Shown: one piece after another, positions 30,571-40,601 of the stretch | Layout of the letters: each line of letters begins with the position of its first letter | Position numbering within the stretch: the stretch's first letter is position 1 | From: Alphaproteobacteria bacterium | GTDB taxonomy: Bacteria; Pseudomonadota; Alphaproteobacteria; Micavibrionales; Micavibrionaceae | NCBI GenBank assembly: GCA_002401695.1 | Contig: NVTV01000002.1 | Coordinates: 62,001 to 126,000 of the forward strand | Reading direction: 5' to 3' | DNA length: 64,000 bases | Notes under the pieces: model-generated | The model's input: the letters and a program-made list of their open reading frames with translations, nothing else | The model's database searches: none | What the model was told of the DNA's origin: nothing | Translations under genes and position numbers: made by a program

Positions 30571-31791
30571 TTATATCATGTCGTTATTCCAATTCGAGAC
30601 ACATTCAATGACGTCTTTTTCGCTCATTGGTTTGGCGAAATAATATCCTTGCGCATAATTACAGCCCATTTCTTTCAAGAGTTTGCCTTCCTCTATTTGT
30701 TCGACGCCCTCGGCAACAATGGACATATCAAGGTTTTCCCCTAGGGTGATAATAGATTTAACAAGGGCTTTCGAGCTTTCATTTATGTGCATGTCGCGGA
30801 TAAAGCTCTGATCAATTTTTAGGGTGTTGATCGGGAATGCGTGGAGATAGCTGAGCGAAGAATAGCCTGTTCCAAAATCATCAATGGATATGCCCATACC
30901 TGCCTCACGGCAAATATTTAGTGTTTCTTTTGCCTGTGCCGGTTGGTTTATTAGCAGGCGTTCGGTAATTTCAAGATGTATGTTTTTTGCCTGAACGTCG
31001 GTTTCGCTAATCGTATTATAGATATTATCAAGAAAGCCATCGGATGAAAAATCAGTGCTAGAAAAATTCACACTCATATTAAGCTCGTTATGATATCCGG
31101 TTTGCTCTTGAATACGTTTTAGCGCATTACATGCTTCTCTGAATGCCCATTTACTGGCCTCTATGATTAACCCGCTATCCTCGATAATTGGTATGAAGAT
31201 TCCCGGGGGGATAAAGCCTCTTTCAGGGTGAAACCACCGCATAAGAGCTTCGAAACCATAGACAGTGCCATCTTGTAAATTGACGAGTGGTTGGTAATGC
31301 AAGCAGATTTCATCGTTGGATAAGCTCTCTAAAAACTCATTAGAAATTCTTATTTTATCAATGGTGTCGCTTTCTTGCAGATATTCACGCTCTAGATCTT
31401 CTGCCAGAGGAAAGGAAACCATATCTTGGCGAATGTCAGAGCGCACCAGCGTATCACGGTATCGGGTCAAGATAACCTGCATGGTCATGCGTAGAACCGG
31501 ATCAGATGCATCCAGACGGCGCGAAAAATCATCTTTTGTAATTTCAAGCAAAACACAATCATTTTTTGCTGTAACAGTGGCTGTGCGTGGCGCGCTGTCG
31601 ATTAGAGACATTTCACCAATAATGGCACCTGTGCCGCGCGTTGCAACAACTAGTCTCTCGCCGTCCGGCTTTTCTAGAGAAATTTCAACAAAACCTTCTT
31701 CTATGATATAAGCGCTTTCGCCTAGCTCACCTTGACGCATGATAATATCGCCCTCACGAAAGGTTTTCTGTGATTTATCCATTTTTTGCAT
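30571..31791 (-). CDS. cNMP-binding domain fused to EAL c-di-GMP phosphodiesterase
   Basis: About 406 residues. The N-terminal cyclic-nucleotide-binding domain has a phosphate-binding cassette GEMSLIDSAPRTATV with the Glu and Arg that contact cyclic nucleotide. The EAL domain keeps all catalytic residues visible by motif: FEALMRW, NFSS, EITER, DDFGTGYSSL, LKID, AEGVE and QGYYFAKP. An active phosphodiesterase gated by cAMP is the natural inference. The longest frame starts at GTG 31809; the ATG at 31791 with GGGGA upstream is preferred. It converges with the cyclase gene, 28 bases apart. Confidence 0.88.
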   Translation of the reverse strand: MQKMDKSQKTFREGDIIMRQGELGESAYIIEEGFVEISLEKPDGERLVVATRGTGAIIGEMSLIDSAPRTATVTAKNDCVLLEITKDDFSRRLDASDPVLRMTMQVILTRYRDTLVRSDIRQDMVSFPLAEDLEREYLQESDTIDKIRISNEFLESLSNDEICLHYQPLVNLQDGTVYGFEALMRWFHPERGFIPPGIFIPIIEDSGLIIEASKWAFREACNALKRIQEQTGYHNELNMSVNFSSTDFSSDGFLDNIYNTISETDVQAKNIHLEITERLLINQPAQAKETLNICREAGMGISIDDFGTGYSSLSYLHAFPINTLKIDQSFIRDMHINESSKALVKSIITLGENLDMSIVAEGVEQIEEGKLLKEMGCNYAQGYYFAKPMSEKDVIECVSNWNNDMI

Positions 31792-31910
31792 TTTTCTGAG
31801 TCCCCACACATGAAATTTCTACAAGCGTAGTATGCTTGCATAATATTAGCATTGCATTAATGATGCTTTTTTTTCTTATGCACTTAAAGCGATTTTTTAA
31901 ATATGAATGC

Positions 31911-31940
31911 TTGACAAACATTGCTGCTTATCGCTATGTT
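31911..31940 (+). promoter_or_regulatory. Putative sigma70 promoter of rpmJ
   Basis: TTGACA, 18-base spacer, TATGTT; predicted start near 31947, about 31 bases before the rpmJ ATG. Confidence 0.6.
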
Positions 31941-31977
31941 CGCCGCTCAATAAAGATTTTAAGTAGGAACTTGGGAA

Positions 31978-32103
31978 ATGAAAGTCGTTAATTCTCTGAA
32001 AACATTAAAAAACCGTGATCGCAATTGCCGCGTTATTCGCCGCAAAGGTCGTGTGTATGTTATCAATAAGAAGAACCCGCGTTTTAAAGCGCGTCAGGGC
32101 TAG
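31978..32103 (+). CDS. rpmJ: 50S ribosomal protein L36
   Basis: A 41-codon gene: starts [20 protein letters not shown] and ends [11 protein letters not shown], the alphaproteobacterial L36 type (about 41 residues), which has lost most of the zinc cysteines of the short type (only Cys17 remains). It has its own promoter and terminator, so it is a single-gene unit. Confidence 0.95.
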   Translation: MKVVNSLKTLKNRDRNCRVIRRKGRVYVINKKNPRFKARQG

Positions 32104-32135
32104 TTCTTACTTGTTTAAATACTATTGGTGTTTGA

Positions 32136-32164
32136 AAACCGCAGGTGATTTGCTTGCGGTTTTT
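32136..32164 (+). terminator. Intrinsic terminator of rpmJ
   Basis: AAACCGCA pairs with TGCGGTTT across an 11-base loop, followed by a T-rich tract (TTTTTGTTTT). Confidence 0.75.
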
Positions 32165-32265
32165 GTTTTGTTGAAAATTTGTGGGCAATAGAAAGAGAGT
32201 GGGTGCATTCTCCTGTTCAGTCTGCTATACCCAATCTATCGTAATAATTTATCAACATGGAATAG

Positions 32266-33318
<1,053 letters not shown>

Positions 33319-33357
33319 TAATTTTATCCAATAATCTTTTAATTCAGAATAATTGTT

Positions 33358-34215
33358 TTGAAACGACATGAAAAAGTAAAAAATTTAGCACGTACTATGC
33401 CATTCCCATGGAATGGTGCTTCTTTTTCTTCGTCTGCATTGATATTTCTATCAATCTTACTGATGGGGCTTTCTGCTTTTAAACCACACATGTTTGATTC
33501 AACGCGCACCGGTGTTGCAGATAGTTTTTCTCCTGTTTTATTTTGGGTCAGCCTACCTTTCCAGCATGTCTCCATCTTTTTCCATGATGTGACAGGATTG
33601 GCGCAATTGCAGGCCGATAATGTAAGGTTGGAGCAGGAAAACATTAAGCTGCGGGAGTGGTATCAAACGGCGTTGTTACTTGATTCTGAGAATAAATCAT
33701 TGCGCGACTTGCTAAACTTAAAAGTTGAGCCGCACTATAAACATATCAGCGCACGCGTCATCGCAGATGCAGGTAACGCATATGTGAAAAGTTTAATTGT
33801 TCCTGTTGGCACAAAAGATGGCGTTATCAAAGGCGCAGCGGTTTTATCCAGTGATGGCTTGATTGGCCGGATTGTTGAGGTTGGTGAGGATACCTCGCGT
33901 ATTTTATTGGTGACGGATATTAATTCGCGGGTGCCAATTGTGGTTGAAGACACGGGGCAGCATGCCATCATGGCGGGGGAGAATGTGTCTGTGCCGATTC
34001 TTATTCACCTGCCGCAAGACAGTGAAATCGTGCAAGGCTCGCGTCTGATCACATCAGGATATGGCGGAATGTATCCGCATGGATTGCCTGTCGGAAAAGT
34101 TGTTACAGACAGTGAGAATGTCATGGGCGTTGTTCTTTTTTCAAATTTTGACACAATACAAATTGTTAGAATTTTGCAAAAAGATATCCCGAAAACGCAC
34201 AAAAAAGATAATTAA
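33358..34215 (+). CDS. mreC: Rod-shape-determining protein MreC
   Basis: 285 residues: short cytoplasmic tail, one transmembrane helix (SALIFLSILLMGLSAF), a coiled coil (LQADNVRLEQENIKLREWYQT) and the periplasmic beta domain (ARVIADAGNAYVKSLIVPVGTKDGVIKGAAV, GLIGRIVEVGEDTSRILLVTD). The start is TTG; an ATG at 33397 would remove 13 residues but keep the membrane helix. No clear ribosome site decides between them. Confidence 0.92.
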   Translation: MKRHEKVKNLARTMPFPWNGASFSSSALIFLSILLMGLSAFKPHMFDSTRTGVADSFSPVLFWVSLPFQHVSIFFHDVTGLAQLQADNVRLEQENIKLREWYQTALLLDSENKSLRDLLNLKVEPHYKHISARVIADAGNAYVKSLIVPVGTKDGVIKGAAVLSSDGLIGRIVEVGEDTSRILLVTDINSRVPIVVEDTGQHAIMAGENVSVPILIHLPQDSEIVQGSRLITSGYGGMYPHGLPVGKVVTDSENVMGVVLFSNFDTIQIVRILQKDIPKTHKKDN

Positions 34216-34236
34216 CAAGATTTAAGGTTCGTATTT

Positions 34237-34770
34237 ATGTCCGCAATATCAGAGCAAATGGAGATGTTTTTACGCATTTGCGTTCCGTATGGCGTCATGT
34301 TTATGCTGTTTATTTTTAATATGGTGTTCTTTTCTACGCCTTTATCAACAACCATAGAAATTCCATTCGTGGTTATGGTTGTTTATTATTGGTCGATTTA
34401 TCGCCCAACGCTTATCTCGCCGCTATTGGTTTTTATTGCCGGACTTTGCCTTGATTCTCTCAGTGGTTTCCCCATCGGGCTTAGCTCTTTTGTGTTCTTG
34501 GTTATCCGTAAAACTGTTTCTGATCAACGTTTGTTCCTGACGGGGCAACCTTTCATGGTGATATGGCTGGGCTTTGGCGTCGTCAGCGCGTTGTCTGCGT
34601 TGGTGCAGTGGATGTTGTTTGGATTGATGCATATGCACTGGACACCATTTCAGCCCGTAATTTTTACCATTATTGCAGGGGTATTATTATTTCCCATTAT
34701 TGCCTTATTACTGAATTTATCTCACAGAGCCTTGCCGTCATTACCTGACCAATATAGCGCGGTGAAGTAG
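34237..34770 (+). CDS. mreD: Rod-shape-determining protein MreD
   Basis: 177-residue polytopic membrane protein with about five hydrophobic spans and the family-type segment FIAGLCLDSLSGFPIGLSSF. Position between mreC and mrdA supports the call. It bridges MreC and the elongasome synthases. Confidence 0.9.
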   Translation: MSAISEQMEMFLRICVPYGVMFMLFIFNMVFFSTPLSTTIEIPFVVMVVYYWSIYRPTLISPLLVFIAGLCLDSLSGFPIGLSSFVFLVIRKTVSDQRLFLTGQPFMVIWLGFGVVSALSALVQWMLFGLMHMHWTPFQPVIFTIIAGVLLFPIIALLLNLSHRALPSLPDQYSAVK

Positions 34771-34781
34771 GAGATAGAGCC

Positions 34782-36707
34782 ATGCTTCGCAGTGATTATG
34801 ATTATGGTGAAAAGTTTTTCACTCGGCGTGCTTTTTTCATTGGCAGCGTGCAACTTGCCGGTTTGGGGATTTTGGGCGCACGTTTGGCTTGGCTGCAAGT
34901 TGCGCAAGGCAAGCGTTATAAAACGCTTTCGGACAAAAACAGAATTAATATCAGGATGCTGGCTCCATCGCGTGGGCAAATTGTGGATCGCTTTGGCGTT
35001 CCGCTGGCGGTGAATGAGCAAAATTATCGCGTCTTGATTATACCGGAAAAGGCGGATGATCTTAAAAAATCGCTCTCTATGCTTCAAAACCTTATTTCTA
35101 TTGAAGATACTGATATTAAACGGGTTATTAAGGATGCTTCAACCACGGCGAAATTTATTCCTCTGATTATTCAGGAGGATCTAAGCTGGGCCGATGTTGC
35201 GAAAGTAGAGGTGAACCTGCCTGATTTGCCTGGATTATTTATTGATACGGGGGAAGTGCGTACCTATCCATACAGCGGCGCAACCGCGCATGTCATCGGA
35301 TATGTTCGTTCGGTATCTCGGAAAGATATGACCAGTGATCCGCTTTTGAAATTGCCGGGTTTCAAAATTGGTAAAACAGGGGTTGAAAAAGTTTACGATC
35401 TTCATGTGCGCGGTAAGGCCGGCGCAGTAGAGGTTGAGGTCAACGTTATTGGCCGTGAGGTACGTGAATTAAAACGAAAAAATGCGTCCTCGGGGGTGCG
35501 TATTACTTTGACAATTGATGGAGAGCTGCAACGTTTTACGCAAGAAATTCTGGCAACACATAAAAGTGCCTCCGCCGTTATTATGGATGCGCATACAGGG
35601 GCAATCTATGCCTTGGCATCTCATCCGACGTTTGACCCCAATATGTTTGTGCGCGGATTTTCCCAAGAGCAATGGCAAACACTAATGGATGATACGGGGC
35701 TGCCGCAAACAAATAAAGCGATTGCAGGGGTCTATCCGCCGGGGTCAACCTTTAAAATGATTACGGCTCTTGCGGGGCTTAAGGCAGGGGTGATCAACAA
35801 ACATACAACGGTAACCTGCCCCGGATATTATGAGCTTGGCAGAGATAAATTCCATTGCTGGAAAAAATACGGACATGGGAAAGTTAATTTGACCGAGGCT
35901 TTGGCACAATCTTGTGACACGTATTTCTATAAAATGTCTACTGAGGTCGGTATTGACGCCATTGCCGATATGGCGCGTCGCTTTGGCCTTGGTGATAAAT
36001 TGGGTTTTGAGTTGTCAGAGGAAAAAGATGGCTTGGTGACCGATAAAAAATGGAAACGCGCGCGCTTTGGAAAAAGGTGGTATCCCGGAGAAACTGTGGT
36101 TTCCAGCATTGGTCAGGGCGGGATGCGTGCAACGCCGCTTCAGCTTGCGGTGATGACGGCGCGCATGGTGAATGGCGGGCATGCTGTAAAGCCTTGGATT
36201 ACGGGCTATTTGGGCGATATGTTCCTTGGCCGCACTGAGTGGGATGATATGGGTATCTCGCCGGAGCATTTAAAGATGGTAATGCATGGCATGGATATGG
36301 TGGTGAACGGTAAAACTGGCACGGCGCGCAAATCTCGCATCGAAGATGATTTGCTGGCTATGGGCGGTAAAACCGGTACGGCGCAGGTACAACGCATCAC
36401 CGCAGAGCAGCGCAGACTTGGCATTAAGAATGCAGACTTGCCGTGGAAACAACGCCATCATGCGTTATTCGTTGGGTACGCACCAACGCATGCGCCGCGC
36501 TATGTTTGTGCGGTTGTTATTGAGCATGGGGTGGGTGGTTCCAGTGCCGCCGCGCCGATTGCCAAGGCATTACTGAAGCAAGTACAGGCGCGTGATCCTG
36601 CCACCATACAAATGCAGCCTGCGCTGATCGAGGGAGAAGACATCCTACAGCCGTGGCCGCCGAAAAAGCCAGGCGGTAATACAGCGTCACAAGGGGAGGC
36701 AGGGTAG
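34782..36707 (+). CDS. mrdA: Penicillin-binding protein 2 (elongasome transpeptidase)
   Basis: 641-residue bitopic class B PBP: one N-terminal membrane helix, a PBP dimerisation region, and a transpeptidase domain with active-site serine in PPGSTFKM, SCD in place of SxN (LAQSCDTYFYKM), and KTGTA (GGKTGTAQVQRI). A second KTGTA (NGKTGTARKS) lies about 21 residues before the canonical one; the surrounding alignment suggests the second is catalytic. Stop codon abuts the rodA ATG. Confidence 0.95.
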   Translation: MLRSDYDYGEKFFTRRAFFIGSVQLAGLGILGARLAWLQVAQGKRYKTLSDKNRINIRMLAPSRGQIVDRFGVPLAVNEQNYRVLIIPEKADDLKKSLSMLQNLISIEDTDIKRVIKDASTTAKFIPLIIQEDLSWADVAKVEVNLPDLPGLFIDTGEVRTYPYSGATAHVIGYVRSVSRKDMTSDPLLKLPGFKIGKTGVEKVYDLHVRGKAGAVEVEVNVIGREVRELKRKNASSGVRITLTIDGELQRFTQEILATHKSASAVIMDAHTGAIYALASHPTFDPNMFVRGFSQEQWQTLMDDTGLPQTNKAIAGVYPPGSTFKMITALAGLKAGVINKHTTVTCPGYYELGRDKFHCWKKYGHGKVNLTEALAQSCDTYFYKMSTEVGIDAIADMARRFGLGDKLGFELSEEKDGLVTDKKWKRARFGKRWYPGETVVSSIGQGGMRATPLQLAVMTARMVNGGHAVKPWITGYLGDMFLGRTEWDDMGISPEHLKMVMHGMDMVVNGKTGTARKSRIEDDLLAMGGKTGTAQVQRITAEQRRLGIKNADLPWKQRHHALFVGYAPTHAPRYVCAVVIEHGVGGSSAAAPIAKALLKQVQARDPATIQMQPALIEGEDILQPWPPKKPGGNTASQGEAG

Positions 36708-37835
36708 ATGGTTTCAGCGATGTTCATTGAGAATGATTTGACGCTCTCGCAAAAGATATCACGCTTGAATTGGTGGCTTATATTGCTGATTTGTTGCGTA
36801 GCATCGGTTGGCATCGCGTCATTATATTCTGCCGCCGGAGGATCTATGGAACCATGGGCATCGCGGCAATTAGCGCGCTTTGGCGTAGGTCTTGTCGGCA
36901 TGATGATTGTTGCGCTGGTAAATATCAAGTGGTGGTATCGCCTGACGTGGCCGCTTTATTTTGTCGGGTTGATATTATTGCTGATTGTGGAAATTAAAGG
37001 CCATGTCGGCATGGGCGCGCAGCGTTGGATTGATCTGGGCTTTATGCAGCTTCAACCCTCGGAGCTGATGAAAATCGCCGTTGTTATGGCGCTTGCGCGG
37101 CATTTTCATGGGGCGAACCCTGAACAGGCGCGGCATTTATCGTTTTTGATTGTACCCGCGCTGGTTATCATCGCGCCGGTTGCTCTGGTTTTATTGCAGC
37201 CTGATTTGGGAACCTCCCTGATGATTATTATGGTGGGCGCGGGTATGGTGTTTATGGCAGGTGCGCCGATATGGTTGTTTGTTGCCGCGATTATTCTGGT
37301 AGGGATTAGTATTCCTGTCGCGTGGCAGTTCTTGCATGCCTATCAAAAGCAGCGCGTGATGACGTTTCTGGATCCTGAATCTGATCCGTTGGGCGCAGGA
37401 TATCATATTATACAATCCAAAATCGCGATTGGCTCCGGCGGTATTGAGGGTAAAGGATTCCTACAAGGCACGCAAAGTCACTTGAATTTCTTGCCTGAAA
37501 AGCAAACGGATTTCATTTTCACGCTGTGGGTAGAGGAGTGGGGCTTGCTTGGCGGGCTTGGTTTGCTGGTTGTTTTTTTGCTTATTTTTATATCTTCTTT
37601 ACGTACTTCTTTGAGATGTAAGCATAATTTCGGGAAGTATTTGGCTCTGGGTATCGGGCTGAATTTTTCACTTTATGTGTTTATCAATATTTCGATGGTG
37701 ATGGGCTTAATCCCTGTGGTGGGCGCACCCTTGCCGTTGGTCTCATACGGGGGGACATCAATGCTGGCGGCGTTGATTGGCTTTGGCCTTATGATGTCGT
37801 GCGGCATCTACCGCCACAGTAAAGTGACGCGATAA
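36708..37835 (+). CDS. rodA: Rod-shape glycosyltransferase RodA (SEDS family)
   Basis: 375-residue polytopic SEDS protein that partners with PBP2. Motifs: GAQRWIDLGFMQLQPSELMKIAV, LLQPDLGTSLMII and the C-terminal VVGAPLPLVSYGGTSML. It starts directly after the mrdA stop, which distinguishes it from FtsW. Confidence 0.95.
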   Translation: MVSAMFIENDLTLSQKISRLNWWLILLICCVASVGIASLYSAAGGSMEPWASRQLARFGVGLVGMMIVALVNIKWWYRLTWPLYFVGLILLLIVEIKGHVGMGAQRWIDLGFMQLQPSELMKIAVVMALARHFHGANPEQARHLSFLIVPALVIIAPVALVLLQPDLGTSLMIIMVGAGMVFMAGAPIWLFVAAIILVGISIPVAWQFLHAYQKQRVMTFLDPESDPLGAGYHIIQSKIAIGSGGIEGKGFLQGTQSHLNFLPEKQTDFIFTLWVEEWGLLGGLGLLVVFLLIFISSLRTSLRCKHNFGKYLALGIGLNFSLYVFINISMVMGLIPVVGAPLPLVSYGGTSMLAALIGFGLMMSCGIYRHSKVTR

Positions 37836-37859
37836 TATGTGCCTTTATTGTTTGAATTT

Positions 37860-38192
37860 TTAAGCTGCGACTTTAATGCCGTTGCTCTCAAGAAGGGTTT
37901 TCAGTTCACCCGCTTCATACATCTCACGAATGATGTCGCATCCACCAACAAATTCGCCCTTAACGTAGAGCTGCGGAATTGTAGGCCATTGTGTGAAATC
38001 TTTAATGCCTTGGCGCAGTTCACTGTCTTCTAGAATATCGATGTCTTTGAATTGCACACCAAGTTGCGATAGCACTTGCACCACAAGCGATGAAAATCCG
38101 CATTGAGGATAGGTTGCATTGCCCTTCATGAATAAAACAACATCGTTTTCGGTGATGTCTTTACGAATTCTATCAAATAAGATGTTTTCCAT
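37860..38192 (-). CDS. grxD: Monothiol glutaredoxin Grx4 type
   Basis: 110 residues with the CGFS active site (ATYPQCGFSSLVV), FMKG at the start of the fold and WPTIPQLYVKGEFVGGCDII. Monothiol Grx proteins bind a [2Fe-2S] cluster with BolA partners. It is the third gene in a reverse operon with the DUF1476 and bolA genes. Confidence 0.95.
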   Translation of the reverse strand: MENILFDRIRKDITENDVVLFMKGNATYPQCGFSSLVVQVLSQLGVQFKDIDILEDSELRQGIKDFTQWPTIPQLYVKGEFVGGCDIIREMYEAGELKTLLESNGIKVAA

Positions 38193-38221
38193 TGGTATTC
38201 TTTCTTTTCTATCTTGTTTCT

Positions 38222-38455
38222 TTATTTTGGCACGGATGTTTGCAGGGCAAGCGCATGTAAATCGCCACCCATTTTATCTTTGAGCGCGCCGTAAACCATT
38301 TGATGCTGTTGCACTCGTGTTTTTCCTTCAAAGCTAGGTGATTCGACATAGGCAGCGTAATGATCGCCATCTCCGCGTAAATCTTCTATACGCACTGTTG
38401 CATCAGGAATCCCTTCGCGGATCATTTGCTCGATTGTTACTGCGTCCATTGCCAT
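38222..38455 (-). CDS. BolA family protein
   Basis: 77 residues with the BolA fold: AVTIEQMIREGIPDATVRIEDLRGDGDHYAAYVES and the C-terminal RVQQHQMVYGALKDKMGGDLHALALQT. Conserved histidines for cluster sharing with Grx are present. The gene lies 29 bases before grxD, matching the known BolA-Grx partnership. Confidence 0.93.
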   Translation of the reverse strand: MAMDAVTIEQMIREGIPDATVRIEDLRGDGDHYAAYVESPSFEGKTRVQQHQMVYGALKDKMGGDLHALALQTSVPK

Positions 38456-38475
38456 ATGCTTAACTTTCTTGTTTA

Positions 38476-38796
38476 TTATGATTTATCGGCTTGGTCTTTG
38501 GCCTTTTTTAGACAAATATCTAGTTCGGCTTCCATCACATGATCGGAAATATCCAAATTCTTTTCATCAAAATCTGCGCGTACTTTGCGGAGAATATCTT
38601 GAAAGCCGGGCTCTTCAAGGTTTGCTTCTACCACTTGCATGGCATATGTCTGGGCATTTGCCCCGTCTAAGCCTAATTTTTCCGCCGCCCAAAGGCCGTA
38701 AAATTTTGATAGGCGTGCCTCCATTGCGAAGTCCATTTTTTCATTATGGGCAAATTTATTCTCGAAAGCATTTTCACGATTATCGAATGAGGTCAT
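38476..38796 (-). CDS. DUF1476 protein (ATP synthase zeta/inhibitor type)
   Basis: 106 residues with the alphaproteobacterial DUF1476 pattern: FDNRENAFENKFAHNEKMDF, LWAAEKLGL and a helical C-terminal half. In Paracoccus this family is the zeta subunit that inhibits ATP hydrolysis. A longer frame to 38841 exists, but GGAG before the ATG at 38796 and the standard family length decide the start. Confidence 0.88.
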   Translation of the reverse strand: MTSFDNRENAFENKFAHNEKMDFAMEARLSKFYGLWAAEKLGLDGANAQTYAMQVVEANLEEPGFQDILRKVRADFDEKNLDISDHVMEAELDICLKKAKDQADKS

Positions 38797-38933
38797 ATTT
38801 TCATCTCCTGAGGCTACGCAACTTTTGTGCAAAAAAATCATCCAAAACGATTTCTATCATTTGAATCTTGTGAAATCCATTGTTATATGAATATATTACA
38901 AAAAACTAAGAATAAAAATCCGAGGAGATTTTG

Positions 38934-39785
38934 ATGGTTAGACGCAAAATGATTTATGATGGCAAGGCAAAAACTATTTTTGAAGGGCCGGAAGCCGGCA
39001 CGGTGATACAATATTTTAAGGATGATGCGACGGCCTTTAATGGCGGAAAGCATGAGATTATTGCGGGTAAGGGTGTTTTAAATAACCGTATTTCTGCGCA
39101 TCTTATGACGAAGTTAGAGGCCATTGGTATCCCCACGCATTTTATGCGCTCTATTAATATGCGCGAACAATTGGTACGCAGCGTTGAAATTATTCCGATC
39201 GAAGTCGTCGTGCGGAATATCGCGGCAGGGTCTTTGTGTAAGCGTCTTGGTCTGAAAGAAGGTGAGGTTTTACGCAAGCCTTTGATCGAGTTCTATTACA
39301 AAAAGGACGAACTGGGCGATCCTCTTATCGGTGAAGACCATATTGTGACCTTTGGCTGGGCTGATATGTATGAGCTGGAAGAAATGGTTTCCATGGCGTG
39401 GCGCATCAATGATTATCTGAATGGCTTGTTCTCTGGTATTGGTTTGAAGCTGGTTGATTTTAAATTGGAATTTGGCCGTATTTGGGGCGAACATGGCGAG
39501 CTGTATATTATTCTTGCCGATGAAATATCGCCGGATAATTGCCGTCTGTGGGACGCCAAAACAGGCGAGAAGATGGATAAGGATCGCTTCCGTCAGGATC
39601 TTGGTGATCTTGTCGAAGGCTACCAGACGATTGCAGAACGTCTTGGCCTTATTCCTGAAGGCGGTATTATCAAGGGCGGCAGCGTGAATGAAAAGTTGTT
39701 CGAAGGTTTAGGGCAAATTGAAAATGAACTCTCGGAACGTCGCCGTTTAAGATCACTTGGCGGGGCAAGACCACGAAAGACATAG
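38934..39785 (+). CDS. purC: Phosphoribosylaminoimidazole-succinocarboxamide synthase
   Basis: SAICAR synthase of de novo purine synthesis. Motifs: [53 protein letters not shown] and [18 protein letters not shown] precedes the ATG at 38934; a TTG one codon earlier is possible. At about 283 residues it has a C-terminal extension of about 30 residues ([18 protein letters not shown]) compared with the common 240-250 residue form. Confidence 0.94.
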   Translation: MVRRKMIYDGKAKTIFEGPEAGTVIQYFKDDATAFNGGKHEIIAGKGVLNNRISAHLMTKLEAIGIPTHFMRSINMREQLVRSVEIIPIEVVVRNIAAGSLCKRLGLKEGEVLRKPLIEFYYKKDELGDPLIGEDHIVTFGWADMYELEEMVSMAWRINDYLNGLFSGIGLKLVDFKLEFGRIWGEHGELYIILADEISPDNCRLWDAKTGEKMDKDRFRQDLGDLVEGYQTIAERLGLIPEGGIIKGGSVNEKLFEGLGQIENELSERRRLRSLGGARPRKT

Positions 39786-39816
39786 TATTATCGTGGTGTT
39801 CCCGCGTGTTTTGTGC

Positions 39817-40578
39817 TTATGGCGCGAACTGTTCTTGATAAATCCGTTCTTCAAGATGGTTGTCGGGATCAAATAATAATGTGGCGAAGATATCTGCTGC
39901 CTGACATATCTCAACGCTGGCGATATCACGAATCTCGGACGAATCGGCTGAGGTACTGACAGGGCGTTCTAACGGGCGAATAACTTCAAAACGTACTGAA
40001 TATGTGTTCGGGATTAATGCCCCCGGCCAACGGCGTGGTCTGAATGCACTGATCGGGGTGAGGGGCAGAACGTTTGCCGTTAATGGAATGATGGGCCCGT
40101 TGGCCGATGAGTTATAGGCCGTACTGCCCACAGCGGTAGAGAGCATAATACCATCGCACACCAACAAAGGCATCCGCACCTCGTCATTAACGAAAATCAT
40201 TAGTTTGGCAGAGCTGTGCGTTTGGCGTAGCAAAGACACTTCATTATAAGCCAACTTTGAATATGTTTTGCCATTTGTATCTGTGGCCTCCATGCGCAGA
40301 GGGTGTATTTCATAGCTTTGCGCGGCGGAGATACGCGCGACTAAATCCTGATTCTTATATTCATTGAGCAAAAACCCCAATGTCCCGAAATTTAAACCGA
40401 ACAGAGGCAGGTCTATATCTGTGAATTTATGAAGCGCGCGCAGCATCGCCCCGTCACCGCCCAGAACAACGATAACATCAGCCGTTTCAAGGTCGTGATG
40501 CCCATAACGCTCTGACAGTTCTTTAAAGGCTGCTTGCGGGCGCGGGTTCTCTGAGGCGTGGAAATGTATCTTCATCAT
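39817..40578 (-). CDS. nadK: NAD kinase
   Basis: 253 residues: GGDG motif in VVLGGDGAMLRALHK, a substrate loop around YNEVSLLR, and GSTAYNSSANGPIIP. Makes NADP from NAD and ATP. It follows the HTH-PyrE gene by 23 bases on the same strand. Confidence 0.93.
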   Translation of the reverse strand: MMKIHFHASENPRPQAAFKELSERYGHHDLETADVIVVLGGDGAMLRALHKFTDIDLPLFGLNFGTLGFLLNEYKNQDLVARISAAQSYEIHPLRMEATDTNGKTYSKLAYNEVSLLRQTHSSAKLMIFVNDEVRMPLLVCDGIMLSTAVGSTAYNSSANGPIIPLTANVLPLTPISAFRPRRWPGALIPNTYSVRFEVIRPLERPVSTSADSSEIRDIASVEICQAADIFATLLFDPDNHLEERIYQEQFAP

Positions 40579-40601
40579 TATTCTTTCATGCGATAGTGAT
40601 A

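Noticed and set aside
39772-39796. CCACGA/TCGTGG hairpin at the end of purC as a terminator
   Set aside because: The 6-bp stem has a 13-base loop and no T-run on either side.
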